From assembly GCA_963807385.1 (NCBI GenBank), contig CAWEBQ010000003.1, forward strand, positions 434,001 to 498,000: 64,000 nucleotides of DNA. Reading direction: 5' to 3'. The notes under the pieces are model-generated. The model had not been told where the DNA came from and made no database searches. It saw only the letters and a program-made list of their open reading frames with translations. Each line of letters starts with the position of its first letter. The first letter of the stretch is position 1. The stretch is from JBDTSW01 sp963807385. Lineage in GTDB: Bacteria; Actinomycetota; Thermoleophilia; Solirubrobacterales; 70-9. Shown here one piece after another: positions 1 to 11,089 of the stretch. The translations under genes were made by a program, and so were the position numbers.

Positions 1-997
1 CGATCAGGAGCCCGGCCACGTCATCGACCACGTAGTGCCAGCCGAAGTAGATGGTCGCAACGCCGGTCAGGCCCAGGAACGTCCACATGCCGATCCGCAC
101 CGCCCGCGGCGCCCCCGCCAGCTGGACCAGCAGGGCCGCGGCGAAGATGACCGCCACGTGGAGCGACGCGAAGGCGGCGATGCTCTGGACGGCGCCGGTC
201 GCCTGCGGGTCGAAGATGACCTCGGCGCGGTGCGCGAACAGGGTGTCCTGGAGCCGTGAGACGCCAGTCTCGGGCAGGGCGGAGAACATTGACGCCTTGG
301 CGTACGCCGGCCCCAGCGCCGGCACAACGTAGTAGGAGAGCACGCCGAGGAGCCAGCAGATCGACAGGGCGGTCACGTACCAGACGCCGACGCGAAGCCG
401 GCTCGACCAGACCAGCGCGAAGCCGATCGACAGCGGGACGAACGTGAGGAACGCGAGGTACACGAACGAGAGCACGTGAGCGATCGCGCCGGTTCCGAGG
501 AGGTTATGCAGGAGGGTGGCGGGATCGCTGCCGAAGAAGAACCAGCGCTCGGCATCGAGCAGCGCCTGGTCGTGGTTGGCGCCGTTGACAAAAGGCAGGA
601 AGCTCTTCAGGTTCCGGTAGGAGAGGTACGTGACGTAGAAGGACAGGAGGCTGACGAGGACCACCACGCCGCGCTTGCCCCACCACCGCTCGACGAAGAC
701 CGAGCGCATCGTCGCGAGGTATGGCGTACCGGCCGATCTGCTGGCCCGCCAGGCCCGTGGCAGGAGGTCGAGCACCAGGAAGATCGCGCAGATCAGGCTG
801 ATCAGGGCCAGCGGCGAGCCGACATACCGCGCGTCGGGATCGCGCAGGGGAAGCCCCTCCGCGAAGGCGACGATCAGCATGCAGGCCAGGCCAACGACAG
901 CCAGGAAGGCGGGCGCCATGTACGCCCGAAGTTCCTTGAGCCCCTCCCTGCCCCGGAGATCGTTGGCCCCGGCCCGCGCTTGCGAGCCCGATTTCAT
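1..997 (-). CDS. Aur1/PAP2-like membrane phosphatase (partial, C-terminus off window)
   Basis: Reading the minus strand from an ATG at 997 gives an open frame to the window edge, so the 3' end is missing. It encodes a polytopic membrane protein closely similar to the genes at 8839-9900 and 9974-11089. Shared features are a YRNLKS block, a stretch ending ASLH, and GWHYVVDDVAG near the visible end. The SLH...GWHYxxDD pattern is that of the PAP2 phosphatase / Aur1 inositol-phosphotransferase fold, which acts on lipid-linked phosphates at the membrane. The true substrate cannot be told from sequence. It is divergent from the aminotransferase at 1209, with about 210 bp between the two starts. Confidence 0.8.
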   Translation of the reverse strand, partial: MKSGSQARAGANDLRGREGLKELRAYMAPAFLAVVGLACMLIVAFAEGLPLRDPDARYVGSPLALISLICAIFLVLDLLPRAWRASRSAGTPYLATMRSVFVERWWGKRGVVVLVSLLSFYVTYLSYRNLKSFLPFVNGANHDQALLDAERWFFFGSDPATLLHNLLGTGAIAHVLSFVYLAFLTFVPLSIGFALVWSSRLRVGVWYVTALSICWLLGVLSYYVVPALGPAYAKASMFSALPETGVSRLQDTLFAHRAEVIFDPQATGAVQSIAAFASLHVAVIFAAALLVQLAGAPRAVRIGMWTFLGLTGVATIYFGWHYVVDDVAGLLI

Positions 998-1208
998 CCC
1001 GGGATTCTTACCCAATTCCCGGCGGGACGCGCCACCGCACTCCGGATCGGCACCCATCCCCCGGCGCCCGCCAGCCCCCGCGTCCACCCTCCATGGGGTC
1101 AGGCACCCGCGTGGGAAGCGCGCAGATTGCAACCGCTCACGCCCGCGGGGCACGCACTCCCCGATGAGGGGGCTGACCGCATCAGCGGGTTGGGCTTAGG
1201 TTTCGGGG

Positions 1209-2318
1209 GTGCGCTACCGGCGGATGCCCATCGAGATCGAGTCTCCCGAGGAGCTCGGGTACGACGCGATCGCGAACAACCTCTCCGAGAGCTCCTATCG
1301 CGACATGCGCCTCGGCGACCACGGGATCGAGGGAGACGTGTCCGAGCTGCTGCTCCAGTACGGCGACCATCGCGGGCTGCCCCGCCTGCGCGAGCAGATC
1401 GCCGCCGACGGCGCCGGGCTTCAGGCCGACGACATCATCATCACCGCCGGAGCCGCGTCCGCGCTGTTCGTGATCGCGACCGCGCTGCTCGGGGAGGGCG
1501 GGCACGCCGTGATCGCCGGGCCGAACTACGCGACGAACCTCGAGACGCCGCGGGCGCTGGGAGGGGAGGTGGACCTACTGGATCTGCGCTTCGAGAGCGA
1601 CTGGGCGCTCGATCACGACCGCCTTCGGGCGCTGCTTCGACCGGAGACCCGGCTCGTCAGCCTCACGTATCCGCACAACCCCACCGGGGCGATGATCGAC
1701 CGCGACGGGCTGCTGCGCGTCGCGGCCCTGGTCGAAAAGCACGGCGAGGCACGGCTCCTGGTCGATGAGACCTATCGCGAGCTCTCATACTCCGACCCCC
1801 TACCGATGGCGGCCTCGCTCTCGCCACGCGCCATCAGCGTCTCGTCGATGTCGAAGACGTTCGGCCTGCCCGGGCTGCGCATCGGCTGGCTCGCCTGCCG
1901 AGACGCCGAGCTGGGCGAGACGCTCCTGGCCGCCAAGGAGCAGATCCTCATCTGCGGATCGGCCCTCGACGAGGAGATGGCCGCGCGGGTGCTGGAGGCA
2001 CGTCCTCGGATCCTGCCGGCGATCCGCGAGCGGACCGCGACACACCTCGGCATCGTCCGCGACTGGATGGCCGCCCAGGACACCTTCGAGTGGGTCGAGC
2101 CGATGGCTGGGGTCGTGTGCATGCCCCGGTTCCGGCCCGAGGTGGAGGTGGACGTGGATCGCTTCTACGAGTCCCTGCTCGCCGAGCACGGCACCTACGT
2201 GGGCCCAGGCCACTGGTTCGACCAGGACCGCCGCAGCTTCCGCCTGGGCTTCGCGTGGCCGGAGCGGGACGAGCTCGAGCGCGGGCTCGCAGGGCTGCTC
2301 GCCGCCGCGCACCCCTAG
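1209..2318 (+). CDS. Class I/II PLP-dependent aminotransferase
   Basis: A 369-residue fold-type I aminotransferase with a GTG start. Visible hallmarks are the PHNPTG motif near residue 158, an ETYREL segment that places the PLP-binding acidic residue, and SMSKTFGLPGLRIGW around residue 216, which contains the Schiff-base lysine. The substrate is not clear; it resembles aspartate/LL-DAP-type aminotransferases and capreomycidine-synthase-like relatives. It converges on the threonine ammonia-lyase gene, and the two genes share one CTAG as both stop codons (2315-2318). Confident at family level only. Confidence 0.85.
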   Translation: MRYRRMPIEIESPEELGYDAIANNLSESSYRDMRLGDHGIEGDVSELLLQYGDHRGLPRLREQIAADGAGLQADDIIITAGAASALFVIATALLGEGGHAVIAGPNYATNLETPRALGGEVDLLDLRFESDWALDHDRLRALLRPETRLVSLTYPHNPTGAMIDRDGLLRVAALVEKHGEARLLVDETYRELSYSDPLPMAASLSPRAISVSSMSKTFGLPGLRIGWLACRDAELGETLLAAKEQILICGSALDEEMAARVLEARPRILPAIRERTATHLGIVRDWMAAQDTFEWVEPMAGVVCMPRFRPEVEVDVDRFYESLLAEHGTYVGPGHWFDQDRRSFRLGFAWPERDELERGLAGLLAAAHP

Positions 2319-3547
2319 CCGTCGCGGTTCGGCGGCTGAAGCACGTCGACGGTGTAGCCGTCGGCCGAAAGCGCGGCGAGGATCCGCTCGCGGTGCTCGG
2401 CCCCCCTGACCTCCAGCACCATCTCCACGCCGGTCTCGTGGAACCCGCGCCTGCCGATGTCGCGAACGTGTTGCACGTCGATCACGTTCCCGCCCTCCTC
2501 GGCGATGCGAGCCAGCAGCTCCGCGAGGCCGCCGGGATGGTCGGGGACGCGGGTCGCGATCTGAACGCTGCGCCCGGCCGCCGCCTCGTGGAGACGGGCG
2601 ATGGCCGACACGCGGCTCAGGTCCAGGTTCCCGCCCGACAGCAGCGCGACCGTTGTCCCCTCGGGCGCGACCTCGACGGCGCCCGTCCGCAGCGCAGCAA
2701 CGGACACCGCTCCCGCTCCCTCGACCACGAGCTTCGATCGCTGCAGCAGCTCGACCATGGCGTCGGCGATCGCATCCTCCGAGACCGTGCACAGCTCGTC
2801 GACGTGCTGTTCGACGAGGGGCATCGTCAGCTCACCCGGCTCCTTCACCGCGATGCCGTCGGCTAGGGCGAAGCGAACGTCGGCGCCGTCGGGAGCGCGG
2901 CCGCTGACCGGCGCGCACACCTCCGCCTGCACGCCCGCGATCGTGACCTCCGGGCGCAGCGCCTTGAGGACTGCTGCGACCCCGCCGATCAGGCCGCCGC
3001 CGCCAATCGGGACCACCACCTTCGCGAGGTCCCCCACCTGCTCGGCGAGCTCGAGCCCGAGGGTCGCCTGTCCGAGCACCACCGCCGGGTCGTCGTATGG
3101 ATGCACGAACGTCGCGCCGGAGTCCGCGGCGAACCTCCGCGCCGCCTCGACGCAGACCTCCAGCGACTCCCCCGCGAGCTCCAGGGTCGCTCCCCGCGCC
3201 TCGATCGCCTGCGCCTTCGCGATCGAGGCCGTTGTGGGGACGCAGATCCGGCACGGCAACCCGAGCGTTGACGCGACGTAGGCCAGCGCCTGCCCGTGGT
3301 TGCCGGCGCTCGCCGCGACGACGCCGGCCTTCGAATCGACGGGATCCTCGGCGAGCTTCGCCGAGACCCCCCGGACCTTGAACGAGCCGGTCCGCTGCAG
3401 GTTCTCGGCCTTGAGGCTGATCGAGCCTCCGAGCGAACGGGTCAGCCACCCCGCACCGAACACCGGGGTCTCGCGCGCGAGCCGGCTGGTGTGCGTCCTC
3501 GCCGCCTCGACCGCTGCCGGGGAGAGGTCGGGAGCTGAGCCGAGCAT
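2315..3547 (-). CDS. ilvA: Threonine ammonia-lyase (threonine dehydratase)
   Basis: A 410-residue PLP enzyme predicted to deaminate L-threonine to 2-oxobutanoate and ammonia, in isoleucine synthesis or threonine breakdown. The PLP lysine lies in a GSFKVRG motif about 50 residues in. A SAGNHGQALA motif follows and a glycine loop (PIGGGGLIGG) is present. The last ~80 residues look like an ACT regulatory domain (RVPDHPGGLAELLARI), as in the single-ACT TdcB/IlvA-like forms. The start was taken at the ATG whose first base overlaps the TGA of the RidA gene; the longer frame upstream is antisense-type noise inside RidA. Pairing with RidA fits, because RidA removes the enamine/imine released by this enzyme. 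Confidence 0.9.
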   Translation of the reverse strand: MLGSAPDLSPAAVEAARTHTSRLARETPVFGAGWLTRSLGGSISLKAENLQRTGSFKVRGVSAKLAEDPVDSKAGVVAASAGNHGQALAYVASTLGLPCRICVPTTASIAKAQAIEARGATLELAGESLEVCVEAARRFAADSGATFVHPYDDPAVVLGQATLGLELAEQVGDLAKVVVPIGGGGLIGGVAAVLKALRPEVTIAGVQAEVCAPVSGRAPDGADVRFALADGIAVKEPGELTMPLVEQHVDELCTVSEDAIADAMVELLQRSKLVVEGAGAVSVAALRTGAVEVAPEGTTVALLSGGNLDLSRVSAIARLHEAAAGRSVQIATRVPDHPGGLAELLARIAEEGGNVIDVQHVRDIGRRGFHETGVEMVLEVRGAEHRERILAALSADGYTVDVLQPPNRDG

Positions 3548-3936
3548 CAGCCCGGAATCGCGATGATCGCGTCGACCTCCACCAGGGCCCCCTTCGGGAG
3601 CGCTGCCACGCCGACCGTGGCCCGCGCCGGGGGCTCGTCGGCGAAGAACTCCGCGTAGGCCTCGTTGATGTCGGCGAAGTCCTCGAGGCGGGTCGTGTAG
3701 ATAGTCAGCCGCAGGGCGTGCTCCAGCGAGCTCCCGGCGGCCGCGGCCACCGCGCCCAGGTTCCGCATGCACTGAGTGACCTGCGCGGCAGGAGTCTCCG
3801 CAACGATCGCCCCGTCCAGGTCCAGCGGGATCGCCCCCGAGCAGTAGAGGACGCCGTCGTGCTCGATCGCCTGGCTGTAGGGCCCGACGGCCGCCGGCGC
3901 CTGGTCAGTGGAGATCGGGGTCCTTCGCCTCGTCAC
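3547..3936 (-). CDS. ridA: RidA family enamine/imine deaminase
   Basis: A small (about 129 residues) Rid/YjgF/UK114 protein. Typical blocks are AVGPYSQAIEHDGVLYCSG near the N-terminus, a region around QVTQCMRNLGAV, and the C-terminal PPARATVGVAALPKGALVEVDA, which includes the arginine family members use to bind the carboxylate of the substrate. RidA hydrolyses reactive 2-aminoacrylate/enamine intermediates made by PLP dehydratases. Its stop overlaps the ATG of threonine ammonia-lyase by one base (TGATG), so the two are probably co-transcribed and functionally linked. The GTG at 3936 is preferred over an ATG at 3996 because the extra residues do not look like the family. Confidence 0.87.
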   Translation of the reverse strand: MTRRRTPISTDQAPAAVGPYSQAIEHDGVLYCSGAIPLDLDGAIVAETPAAQVTQCMRNLGAVAAAAGSSLEHALRLTIYTTRLEDFADINEAYAEFFADEPPARATVGVAALPKGALVEVDAIIAIPG

Positions 3937-4024
3937 CTGCGGACACGTTATCCCCGTCGCCGGTCCCGGGCGTTGCCACCGCTCCACTCCCGGCACCGCG
4001 GGAACTCAAGGGCTCGCGGGCACC

Positions 4025-4870
4025 TCAGCCGCTCAGCTTCGTCGCGAGCTCCTCGGGCCCGTCACCAGGCTCAACCCGGATCCGGCGCAGCTCGTAGGGC
4101 TCGCCCGGGGTCGCCAGCCCCGGCACGGTGGTGGTCGCCCCCAAATAGCCCGCCTCCTCGACCGCAGCGATCACCTCATCGTCATAGGACCCCGCCGGGT
4201 AGCAGAAGAAGTCGACCGGCTCGTCGAAGCGGCGCTGCAGCTCGCGCCTCGAATCGGCGACCTCGCGCTCAAGAGCCGCCCCGTCGAGGCCGGTCAGGTC
4301 CGGGTGCGTGAACGTGTGGGAGTCGATCTCCCAGCCGGAATCGACGAGCTCGCTCACCATCTCGTCGGTCAGCTCGCCCTGCTCGAGGGTGTCCAGCTTG
4401 AGGTTCAGCACCGCCGGCCAGCGGAGCTTCTCGAGCATCGGCGTCGCGCCGACGTACTGGGAGCGCAGCCCGTCGTCGAACGAGATGACGACGGGATTGC
4501 GCACGATTGGCGCACCGTCCTCCCAGGCCGCGAAGACCTGATCCAGGGTGACCCCGTTGTAGCCCTCGCTGGCCAGCCACGACATCTGCTCCTCGAAGTC
4601 AGCCTGCGGCACGAACAGCGCCGGGTAGGGCTCTCCGGCCGGAGCCGGTGCGATCGCGTGATACATGAGGATCGGAACCGGACCGTCGAAGCCCGACTCC
4701 GCCGGGGCGCTCGTCTCGTTTTGGTTGCCGTCGGCCACCTGCTGCCCGCCGGCGCCGGACCCGCCGGGGCCGGGGCGCTCGTCGCCCCCGCATCCCGCCG
4801 CGAGCATCGTTCCGCCGACTAGGGCGGCGGCCGCCACCGAACTCAGGACGCCTCTCCGCCGGCCTCTCAT
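4025..4870 (-). CDS. Lipoprotein polysaccharide deacetylase (NodB-like)
   Basis: About 281 residues with a lipoprotein signal: a basic start (RGRRRG), a hydrophobic stretch and the lipobox LAAGC. A flexible Gly/Pro/Asn-rich linker follows. The NodB/carbohydrate esterase 4 domain shows the FDDG motif (ISFDDGLR) and a SHTFTHPDL motif that provides the metal histidines. Such enzymes remove N-acetyl groups from cell-wall or surface polysaccharides outside the membrane. The ATG at 4870 is chosen because it forms an ATGA overlap with the stop of the MBL-fold gene; an alternative start lies five codons upstream at 4885. Confidence 0.85.
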   Translation of the reverse strand: MRGRRRGVLSSVAAAALVGGTMLAAGCGGDERPGPGGSGAGGQQVADGNQNETSAPAESGFDGPVPILMYHAIAPAPAGEPYPALFVPQADFEEQMSWLASEGYNGVTLDQVFAAWEDGAPIVRNPVVISFDDGLRSQYVGATPMLEKLRWPAVLNLKLDTLEQGELTDEMVSELVDSGWEIDSHTFTHPDLTGLDGAALEREVADSRRELQRRFDEPVDFFCYPAGSYDDEVIAAVEEAGYLGATTTVPGLATPGEPYELRRIRVEPGDGPEELATKLSG

Positions 4871-5919
4871 GGGCTGGACCGCCAACGTCGGGGATCGGAT
4901 CCTTCGACCTCCTCGAGCTCGCCCGCCAGCGCCAGGTGATCCACGTAGGCCATCGCCATCTGCAGGCCCCAGGCAGTGGTGGCGGGGTTGACGTTCTCCG
5001 GCCCCACGATCGAAGCGATCAACTCGAACGGGGTCATCGGCCCGTCCCCGAACGCCCCCCGGACCCGGTCGAGGTGCTCAAGGACCAGCCGTCGATTCGC
5101 GTCGGCCTTCGCCGGCACGTCGCGGAACGGACGCCCATGGCCGGCCAGGCACAGCCCGGTCTCGAGCTTCGCGACGGCGTCGAGGCTTGAGAGGAACTCG
5201 CCGACCGGGTCCGGTGTGTGCCCGTAGTCGAAGAACGGCGACACCCGGCCCAGGAGGTGGTCACCGGAGATCAGGTGCCCGCTCTCCGGCTGGTGCAGGA
5301 CGACGTGGGAAGGTGCGTGTCCGGGGGTCTCGTGGACCTGCCACGAGCCCAGGTCGGTCTCGATCGCTACGCCGGGCAGCAGATCCCGGTCCGGCGGCAC
5401 CGCGCGGACGAGACCGGTGTTCTCGCCCCGGCGGCTCTTCTCGTAGAGCTCCAGCCCGGCGGGTGGAACGCCGCTCTGGCGCGCCACCTCGATCCGCCGG
5501 TCTAGCGCGGCGTCGGGATCGTCGGCCATCGCCTTGATGTGCCCCCAGGCGGGATGCATCCACAGCTCGCACCTCGCGGCGTCGACGATCGGTCCTGCGA
5601 GCCCGTAGTGGTCGGTGTGGGCGTGGGTGCAGACGAGCAGGCTCACGTCCTCCAGCGCGAAACCCACCTGGGCCAGCGCCAGCTCGAGTTGGCGGGTGCC
5701 GTCGGTATCGGCGTAGCCGGTGTCGAAGAGCACGATGCCGTCGCCGGCCGCCACCGCGAACGCGTTGCCGTGCGGGACGCCCGGCCAGGGCAGCGGCATC
5801 CGCAGGCGCCAGACGCCGGGGACCACGCGCTCCCCGCGTCCGATCTCACGCTTGCGCTTCCCGCTCACCCCGGGGAGTGTCCTGGATAGCCGGGACGGTG
5901 GCCCGGTAGGACAGGACAC
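4867..5919 (-). CDS. MBL-fold metallo-hydrolase
   Basis: Up to 350 residues with the metallo-beta-lactamase signature THAHTDH about 120 residues in. Further histidines lie at TPGHAPSHVVLH, ISGDHL and AGHGRPF, matching the zinc ligands of the glyoxalase-II-like group. A C-terminal ~60-residue helical extension follows the fold. The substrate is unknown. The start is uncertain: the first ~18 codons look non-conserved, so a GTG a little downstream may be used. It overlaps the deacetylase gene by four bases, so the pair is probably one operon. It is divergent from ettA, with only 34 bp between the annotated starts. Confidence 0.85.
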   Translation of the reverse strand: MSCPTGPPSRLSRTLPGVSGKRKREIGRGERVVPGVWRLRMPLPWPGVPHGNAFAVAAGDGIVLFDTGYADTDGTRQLELALAQVGFALEDVSLLVCTHAHTDHYGLAGPIVDAARCELWMHPAWGHIKAMADDPDAALDRRIEVARQSGVPPAGLELYEKSRRGENTGLVRAVPPDRDLLPGVAIETDLGSWQVHETPGHAPSHVVLHQPESGHLISGDHLLGRVSPFFDYGHTPDPVGEFLSSLDAVAKLETGLCLAGHGRPFRDVPAKADANRRLVLEHLDRVRGAFGDGPMTPFELIASIVGPENVNPATTAWGLQMAMAYVDHLALAGELEEVEGSDPRRWRSSP

Positions 5920-5953
5920 TTCGAGGGCGGGGGGTGGCTACTCTGGCCCGCCC

Positions 5954-7616
<1,663 letters not shown>

Positions 7617-7628
7617 GCCCGCCCGAGC

Positions 7629-8786
7629 TCAGCCCACGGGCTGGGCGAACAGCGTGATGAGCGCCATCACGAGGGCGAGGGTGGCGAAGCCGGCCCGCGA
7701 CCGAACCGACCGGGCGGTCCGCAGCGCCAGCACGCACTGCAGGCAGTAGTAGGCGGCGAACGAGCGCGAGGCGATGGTCACGATCGTGAGCGTTGGGATC
7801 GTCCAGATCATCGCGATCGCGGCAACGCCGCTCAGCACGTACGCGCGAGCCCCGCGCATCAGCTTGGGGAACTGGGCATGAAGGTTCTCGCGCGCCGCCA
7901 CCGTATCCGCCGTGGCGGCGCTGAACTGGCTCAGGATGGCGCAGACCACGAGGGGCAGGGCCAGGAGCGGCGCCGTGCGCTCGGTGATGTCGAGCAGGGT
8001 GGTGTCGGCGCCGTCCGCGGTGCCCAGGCCCATCAGCGGCGTCGCGACGATGGTGAACCCGACGTAGATCGAGGCCGCTACCGCCTGGGCTACGCGCGAG
8101 GCCCAGATCCGGGTCGGCGCGTCGTACTCGTCGGCCAGGTAGCGGACCGTCTCGAACCCCTGCACGGTGATCACGATCCCACCCAGCATCAGGAGCGTCT
8201 GGCCGACGCCGGTGCTCGGGATCGGCGGCAGCTCGAGCCCCTCGCCGAGCACCTGGCCGGCGCTCTCGAACAGGTAGGCGGCCCCCAACACCGTTGTGAT
8301 GAGGAGCACGGCACCGAGCGCCAGCCGCTCGGTCAGATCGAGCCCACTGAAGCCCCTGGTGATCCCGACCAGGATGATGATCGCCACCGCGGCCGCCGCG
8401 ACGGTGCTGGTCGCGGTGGCGGCGTCGGGAGCGAGGTAGTCAACGAGGTACTCGGCCATGATCCGCAGGTAGAGCGCGACCGAGACCACGTACGCCACGG
8501 CGATCACGACGTCGCTGGCACGCTCTAGTCGCTCCTCCGTCCGCCTCAGCTCGCCCGCGGCCGCCAACGGCTCGATCGCCGTGATGTTGTGGCGGATCGC
8601 GGTACCGACCATCCACGCCACGGCCGAGACGGCGATCGCGCCCAGCGCCGCCAGCGCACCGAGCGTGCGCTCCAGGACCGGCACGATGATCAGGAAGCCG
8701 CTGCCGAAGATCGACGCGAGCGGCGTCACCGAGGCCGTCAGCACCGTGCGGACACCGAGAGCCCGGAGGTCGCCGAGCGCGCTCAC
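7629..8786 (-). CDS. APC-superfamily-like integral membrane transporter
   Basis: A 385-residue protein that is almost entirely hydrophobic, with roughly 10-11 predicted membrane helices. The N-terminus has the glycine-rich unwound helix typical of the amino acid-polyamine-cation superfamily (GSGFLIIVPVL). A later helix carries VITVQGFETVRYL, similar to helix 6 of that group. It is probably a secondary transporter of amino acids or related solutes; the substrate is unknown. It uses a GTG start at 8786. It converges on ettA and lies 52 bp downstream of a PAP2-like gene on the same strand. Confidence 0.7.
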   Translation of the reverse strand: MSALGDLRALGVRTVLTASVTPLASIFGSGFLIIVPVLERTLGALAALGAIAVSAVAWMVGTAIRHNITAIEPLAAAGELRRTEERLERASDVVIAVAYVVSVALYLRIMAEYLVDYLAPDAATATSTVAAAAVAIIILVGITRGFSGLDLTERLALGAVLLITTVLGAAYLFESAGQVLGEGLELPPIPSTGVGQTLLMLGGIVITVQGFETVRYLADEYDAPTRIWASRVAQAVAASIYVGFTIVATPLMGLGTADGADTTLLDITERTAPLLALPLVVCAILSQFSAATADTVAARENLHAQFPKLMRGARAYVLSGVAAIAMIWTIPTLTIVTIASRSFAAYYCLQCVLALRTARSVRSRAGFATLALVMALITLFAQPVG

Positions 8787-8836
8787 CGCTTGACCCCCGC
8801 AGGCGCGCCGGCCTCGTCCGAACGGCGCCTCGGGCA

Positions 8837-8855
8837 GCTCACCCCGGCGGGCTGA
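8837..8855 (+). repeat. 19-bp direct repeat, copy 2
   Basis: Identical to 7598-7616 (GCTCACCCCGGCGGGCTGA) and in the same orientation. Here it spans the stop codon of the minus-strand PAP2-like gene. See the first copy. Confidence 0.5.
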
Positions 8856-9900
8856 CCGGCTCGCCCCGCGGCCTGAGCACCGGGAGTCGTCGCTCCTCGC
8901 CGACCAGGTAGGCGGCTGCGTAGACCGCCACCGCGCCGATCGCCAGACCGGCGATGTCGTCGCTTACGTAGTGCCAGCCGAAGTAGATCGTCGCCAGCCC
9001 GGTCAGCCCCAGATAGGCCCACAGCACGAACCTCAGGATCCGGGCTGCGCCAGCGAGCTGAGCAACGAGCGCGGCGGTGAACACCACGGCGATGTGGAGC
9101 GACGCGAACGCGGCGATCCCCTGCACCGCATCGGTGGCAAACGGGTCGGCGATCACCTCCACCCGATGCTCCATGAGGGTGTCCCGGAGCCCGCTCACCC
9201 CGGTCTCCGGCAGAGTCGCGAAGAGCTCCGGGCTCGCATAGATCGGTCCCAGGGAGGGCAGGGCGTAGTAGCTCGCCACGCCCAGGATCCACACGAGGCA
9301 GAGCGCGCTCACGTACCAGACCGCCAGCCGAACCTTGGAGGAAACGATCAGCACGATCCCGAGCGACAGCGGTACGAAGCTGAGGAACGCGAGGTAGCCG
9401 GCGGAGAGAACCTCGGCCGCGAACCCCGTGCCGAGCGCGTCCTGGAGCAGGGTGGCGGGATCGCTTCCGAAGAACAGCGAGCGATCGAGGTCGAGCAGCG
9501 CCTGATCCTGGTCTGCCTCCACGAGGAACGGCATGAAGCTCTTGAGGTTCCGGTACGACAGGTAGGTGGCGTAGAAGCCGAGCAGGCAGCAGATGATGAT
9601 CACGCCGCGGCGCCCCCACCAGCGCTCGAGGAAGATCTCACGCACGGCCCGCAGCCAACTCGTCCCTCTCTGGCGTGCGGCCCGGAAGGCGCGCGGGATC
9701 AGGTCGAGGACCAGGAAGACCCCGACGACCAGGCTGATGAGGGCGAGCGGCGAGCCGACGAAGCGGGCGTCTGGATCGCGGACGGGGAGTCCCTCCGCTA
9801 CGGCCACGGTGAGCATGAGCGCGAGCGAGAGCGCTCCCACTACCACCGGGACCAGGAACTGTCGGGGGGCAACCTCGGCCGCGTCCTCGGAAGGCGGCAT
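8839..9900 (-). CDS. Aur1/PAP2-like membrane phosphatase
   Basis: A 353-residue polytopic membrane protein. It has an N-terminal pair of helices with a GLPVRDPDARFVGSPLAL loop, then an RWWGRRG...YRNLKSFMPF block. The catalytic-type region has ASLHIAVVF and, about 40 residues later, FGWHYVSDDIAG. These match PAP2/Aur1-type lipid phosphatases or inositol-phosphoryl transferases, in which the two histidines and the aspartate are catalytic. It is paralogous to the genes at 1-997 and 9974-11089, so the substrate class is likely shared. ATG start; divergent from the next PAP2 gene with about 70 bp between starts. Confidence 0.83.
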   Translation of the reverse strand: MPPSEDAAEVAPRQFLVPVVVGALSLALMLTVAVAEGLPVRDPDARFVGSPLALISLVVGVFLVLDLIPRAFRAARQRGTSWLRAVREIFLERWWGRRGVIIICCLLGFYATYLSYRNLKSFMPFLVEADQDQALLDLDRSLFFGSDPATLLQDALGTGFAAEVLSAGYLAFLSFVPLSLGIVLIVSSKVRLAVWYVSALCLVWILGVASYYALPSLGPIYASPELFATLPETGVSGLRDTLMEHRVEVIADPFATDAVQGIAAFASLHIAVVFTAALVAQLAGAARILRFVLWAYLGLTGLATIYFGWHYVSDDIAGLAIGAVAVYAAAYLVGEERRLPVLRPRGEPVSPPG

Positions 9901-9973
9901 CGTGCGAGGCTACCGGGCGACGTGGCGAGCCGATCGAAGCCCCGCCGCGTCGCCAGCATCTACGCTGTCCGGC

Positions 9974-11089
9974 GTGTCGACTCCCGAGTCAGCCATCGAG
10001 CTGGCGGCGCGAAGGGGCATCGCGTGGAGGAACACCGATAGCCACACCGGCGAACCGGGCTGGCGTCTGGTTTCCGCAGGACCCCTCATAGCCGTCGCGA
10101 CGACGATCGCCGCGCTGATCGCGGCGAGCGCGGCCGGCGTGAGCTTCCGCGACCCCGACAACGTCGCCGCGCTCTACGTGCTCGAGGTCGGAGCCGGCGT
10201 CGCCCTCCTGGTCGGCCTCGACATCTTCCTGCGGGCGCGCCGCCTCACCGGCACCCGCTGGCCGCCACGATCGGCGATGGCGGCAGTTCGCCGCGAGCGC
10301 TGGACCGCTCGCCGTGCGGGCGTGGTCGCAATCGCGATCGTCGCGTTCTACGCGAGCTACCTCGCGTACCGCAACCTCAAGTCCACGATTCCGTTCCTGC
10401 GCCCCGACGAGCTCTTCGACGTCCAGCTCGCCGACATCGACCGGGCGATGTTCCTCGGCAACGACCCGGCCGAGTTGCTCCACGGCCTGCTGGGCACGGG
10501 CATTGCGGCCCACATCATCTCCACGTTCTACATCGCGTTCATCGTCTTCCTGCCGCTCTCGCTCGGCGTCGCGCTGGTCTTCGCCGAGCGGCTGCGCGCC
10601 GCCCTGTTCTACGCCGCAGCGCTTGGCCTGAACTGGATCATCGGAGCTGCGACCTACTTCCTGCTCCCGGCGCTGGGGCCGATCTACTTCTACCCGCAGT
10701 GGTTCGCGGGGCTGCCGCATACGGAGACGGCTCGCCTCCAGGATCTGCTGATGTCCGACCGCATTGCCTTCCTGGCGGATCCGGCGACCGGCACCCCCCA
10801 GGCGATCGCTGCTTTCGTCTCACTCCACATCTCGATCAGCTGCACCGCCCTGCTGGCCTCGTACCTGTTCGGCCTCGGCCGGCGCCTCAAGCAGGCCCTC
10901 TGGATCTGGCTGGGCATCACGGCGGTCGCCACCGTCTACCTGGGCTGGCACTACTTCATCGACGACATCGCGGGGGTATTCGTCGCCGTTGCGGCCCTCT
11001 TGGTCGCCGGCCTCATCACCGGCTACGACCCGCGGACGGACCGCGACGCGGCCCCGGAATCGCCGGAGCCGGCCTCGGCTACGCCCTGA
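9974..11089 (+). CDS. Aur1/PAP2-like membrane phosphatase
   Basis: About 371 residues; the third PAP2-like paralogue. The GTG at 9974 is preferred, because the longer open frame from 9593 is antisense to the neighbouring PAP2 gene. It has an N-terminal helix pair, YRNLKSTIPF, a VSLHISISC motif and GWHYFIDDIAG, giving the His/His-Asp catalytic pattern of the family. It differs from the other two in its N-terminal ~90 residues and in a Ser/Pro-rich tail. Its last 11 bases overlap the convergent ABC permease gene. It may be involved in membrane phospho-headgroup transfer or lipid phosphate removal. Confidence 0.83.
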   Translation: MSTPESAIELAARRGIAWRNTDSHTGEPGWRLVSAGPLIAVATTIAALIAASAAGVSFRDPDNVAALYVLEVGAGVALLVGLDIFLRARRLTGTRWPPRSAMAAVRRERWTARRAGVVAIAIVAFYASYLAYRNLKSTIPFLRPDELFDVQLADIDRAMFLGNDPAELLHGLLGTGIAAHIISTFYIAFIVFLPLSLGVALVFAERLRAALFYAAALGLNWIIGAATYFLLPALGPIYFYPQWFAGLPHTETARLQDLLMSDRIAFLADPATGTPQAIAAFVSLHISISCTALLASYLFGLGRRLKQALWIWLGITAVATVYLGWHYFIDDIAGVFVAVAALLVAGLITGYDPRTDRDAAPESPEPASATP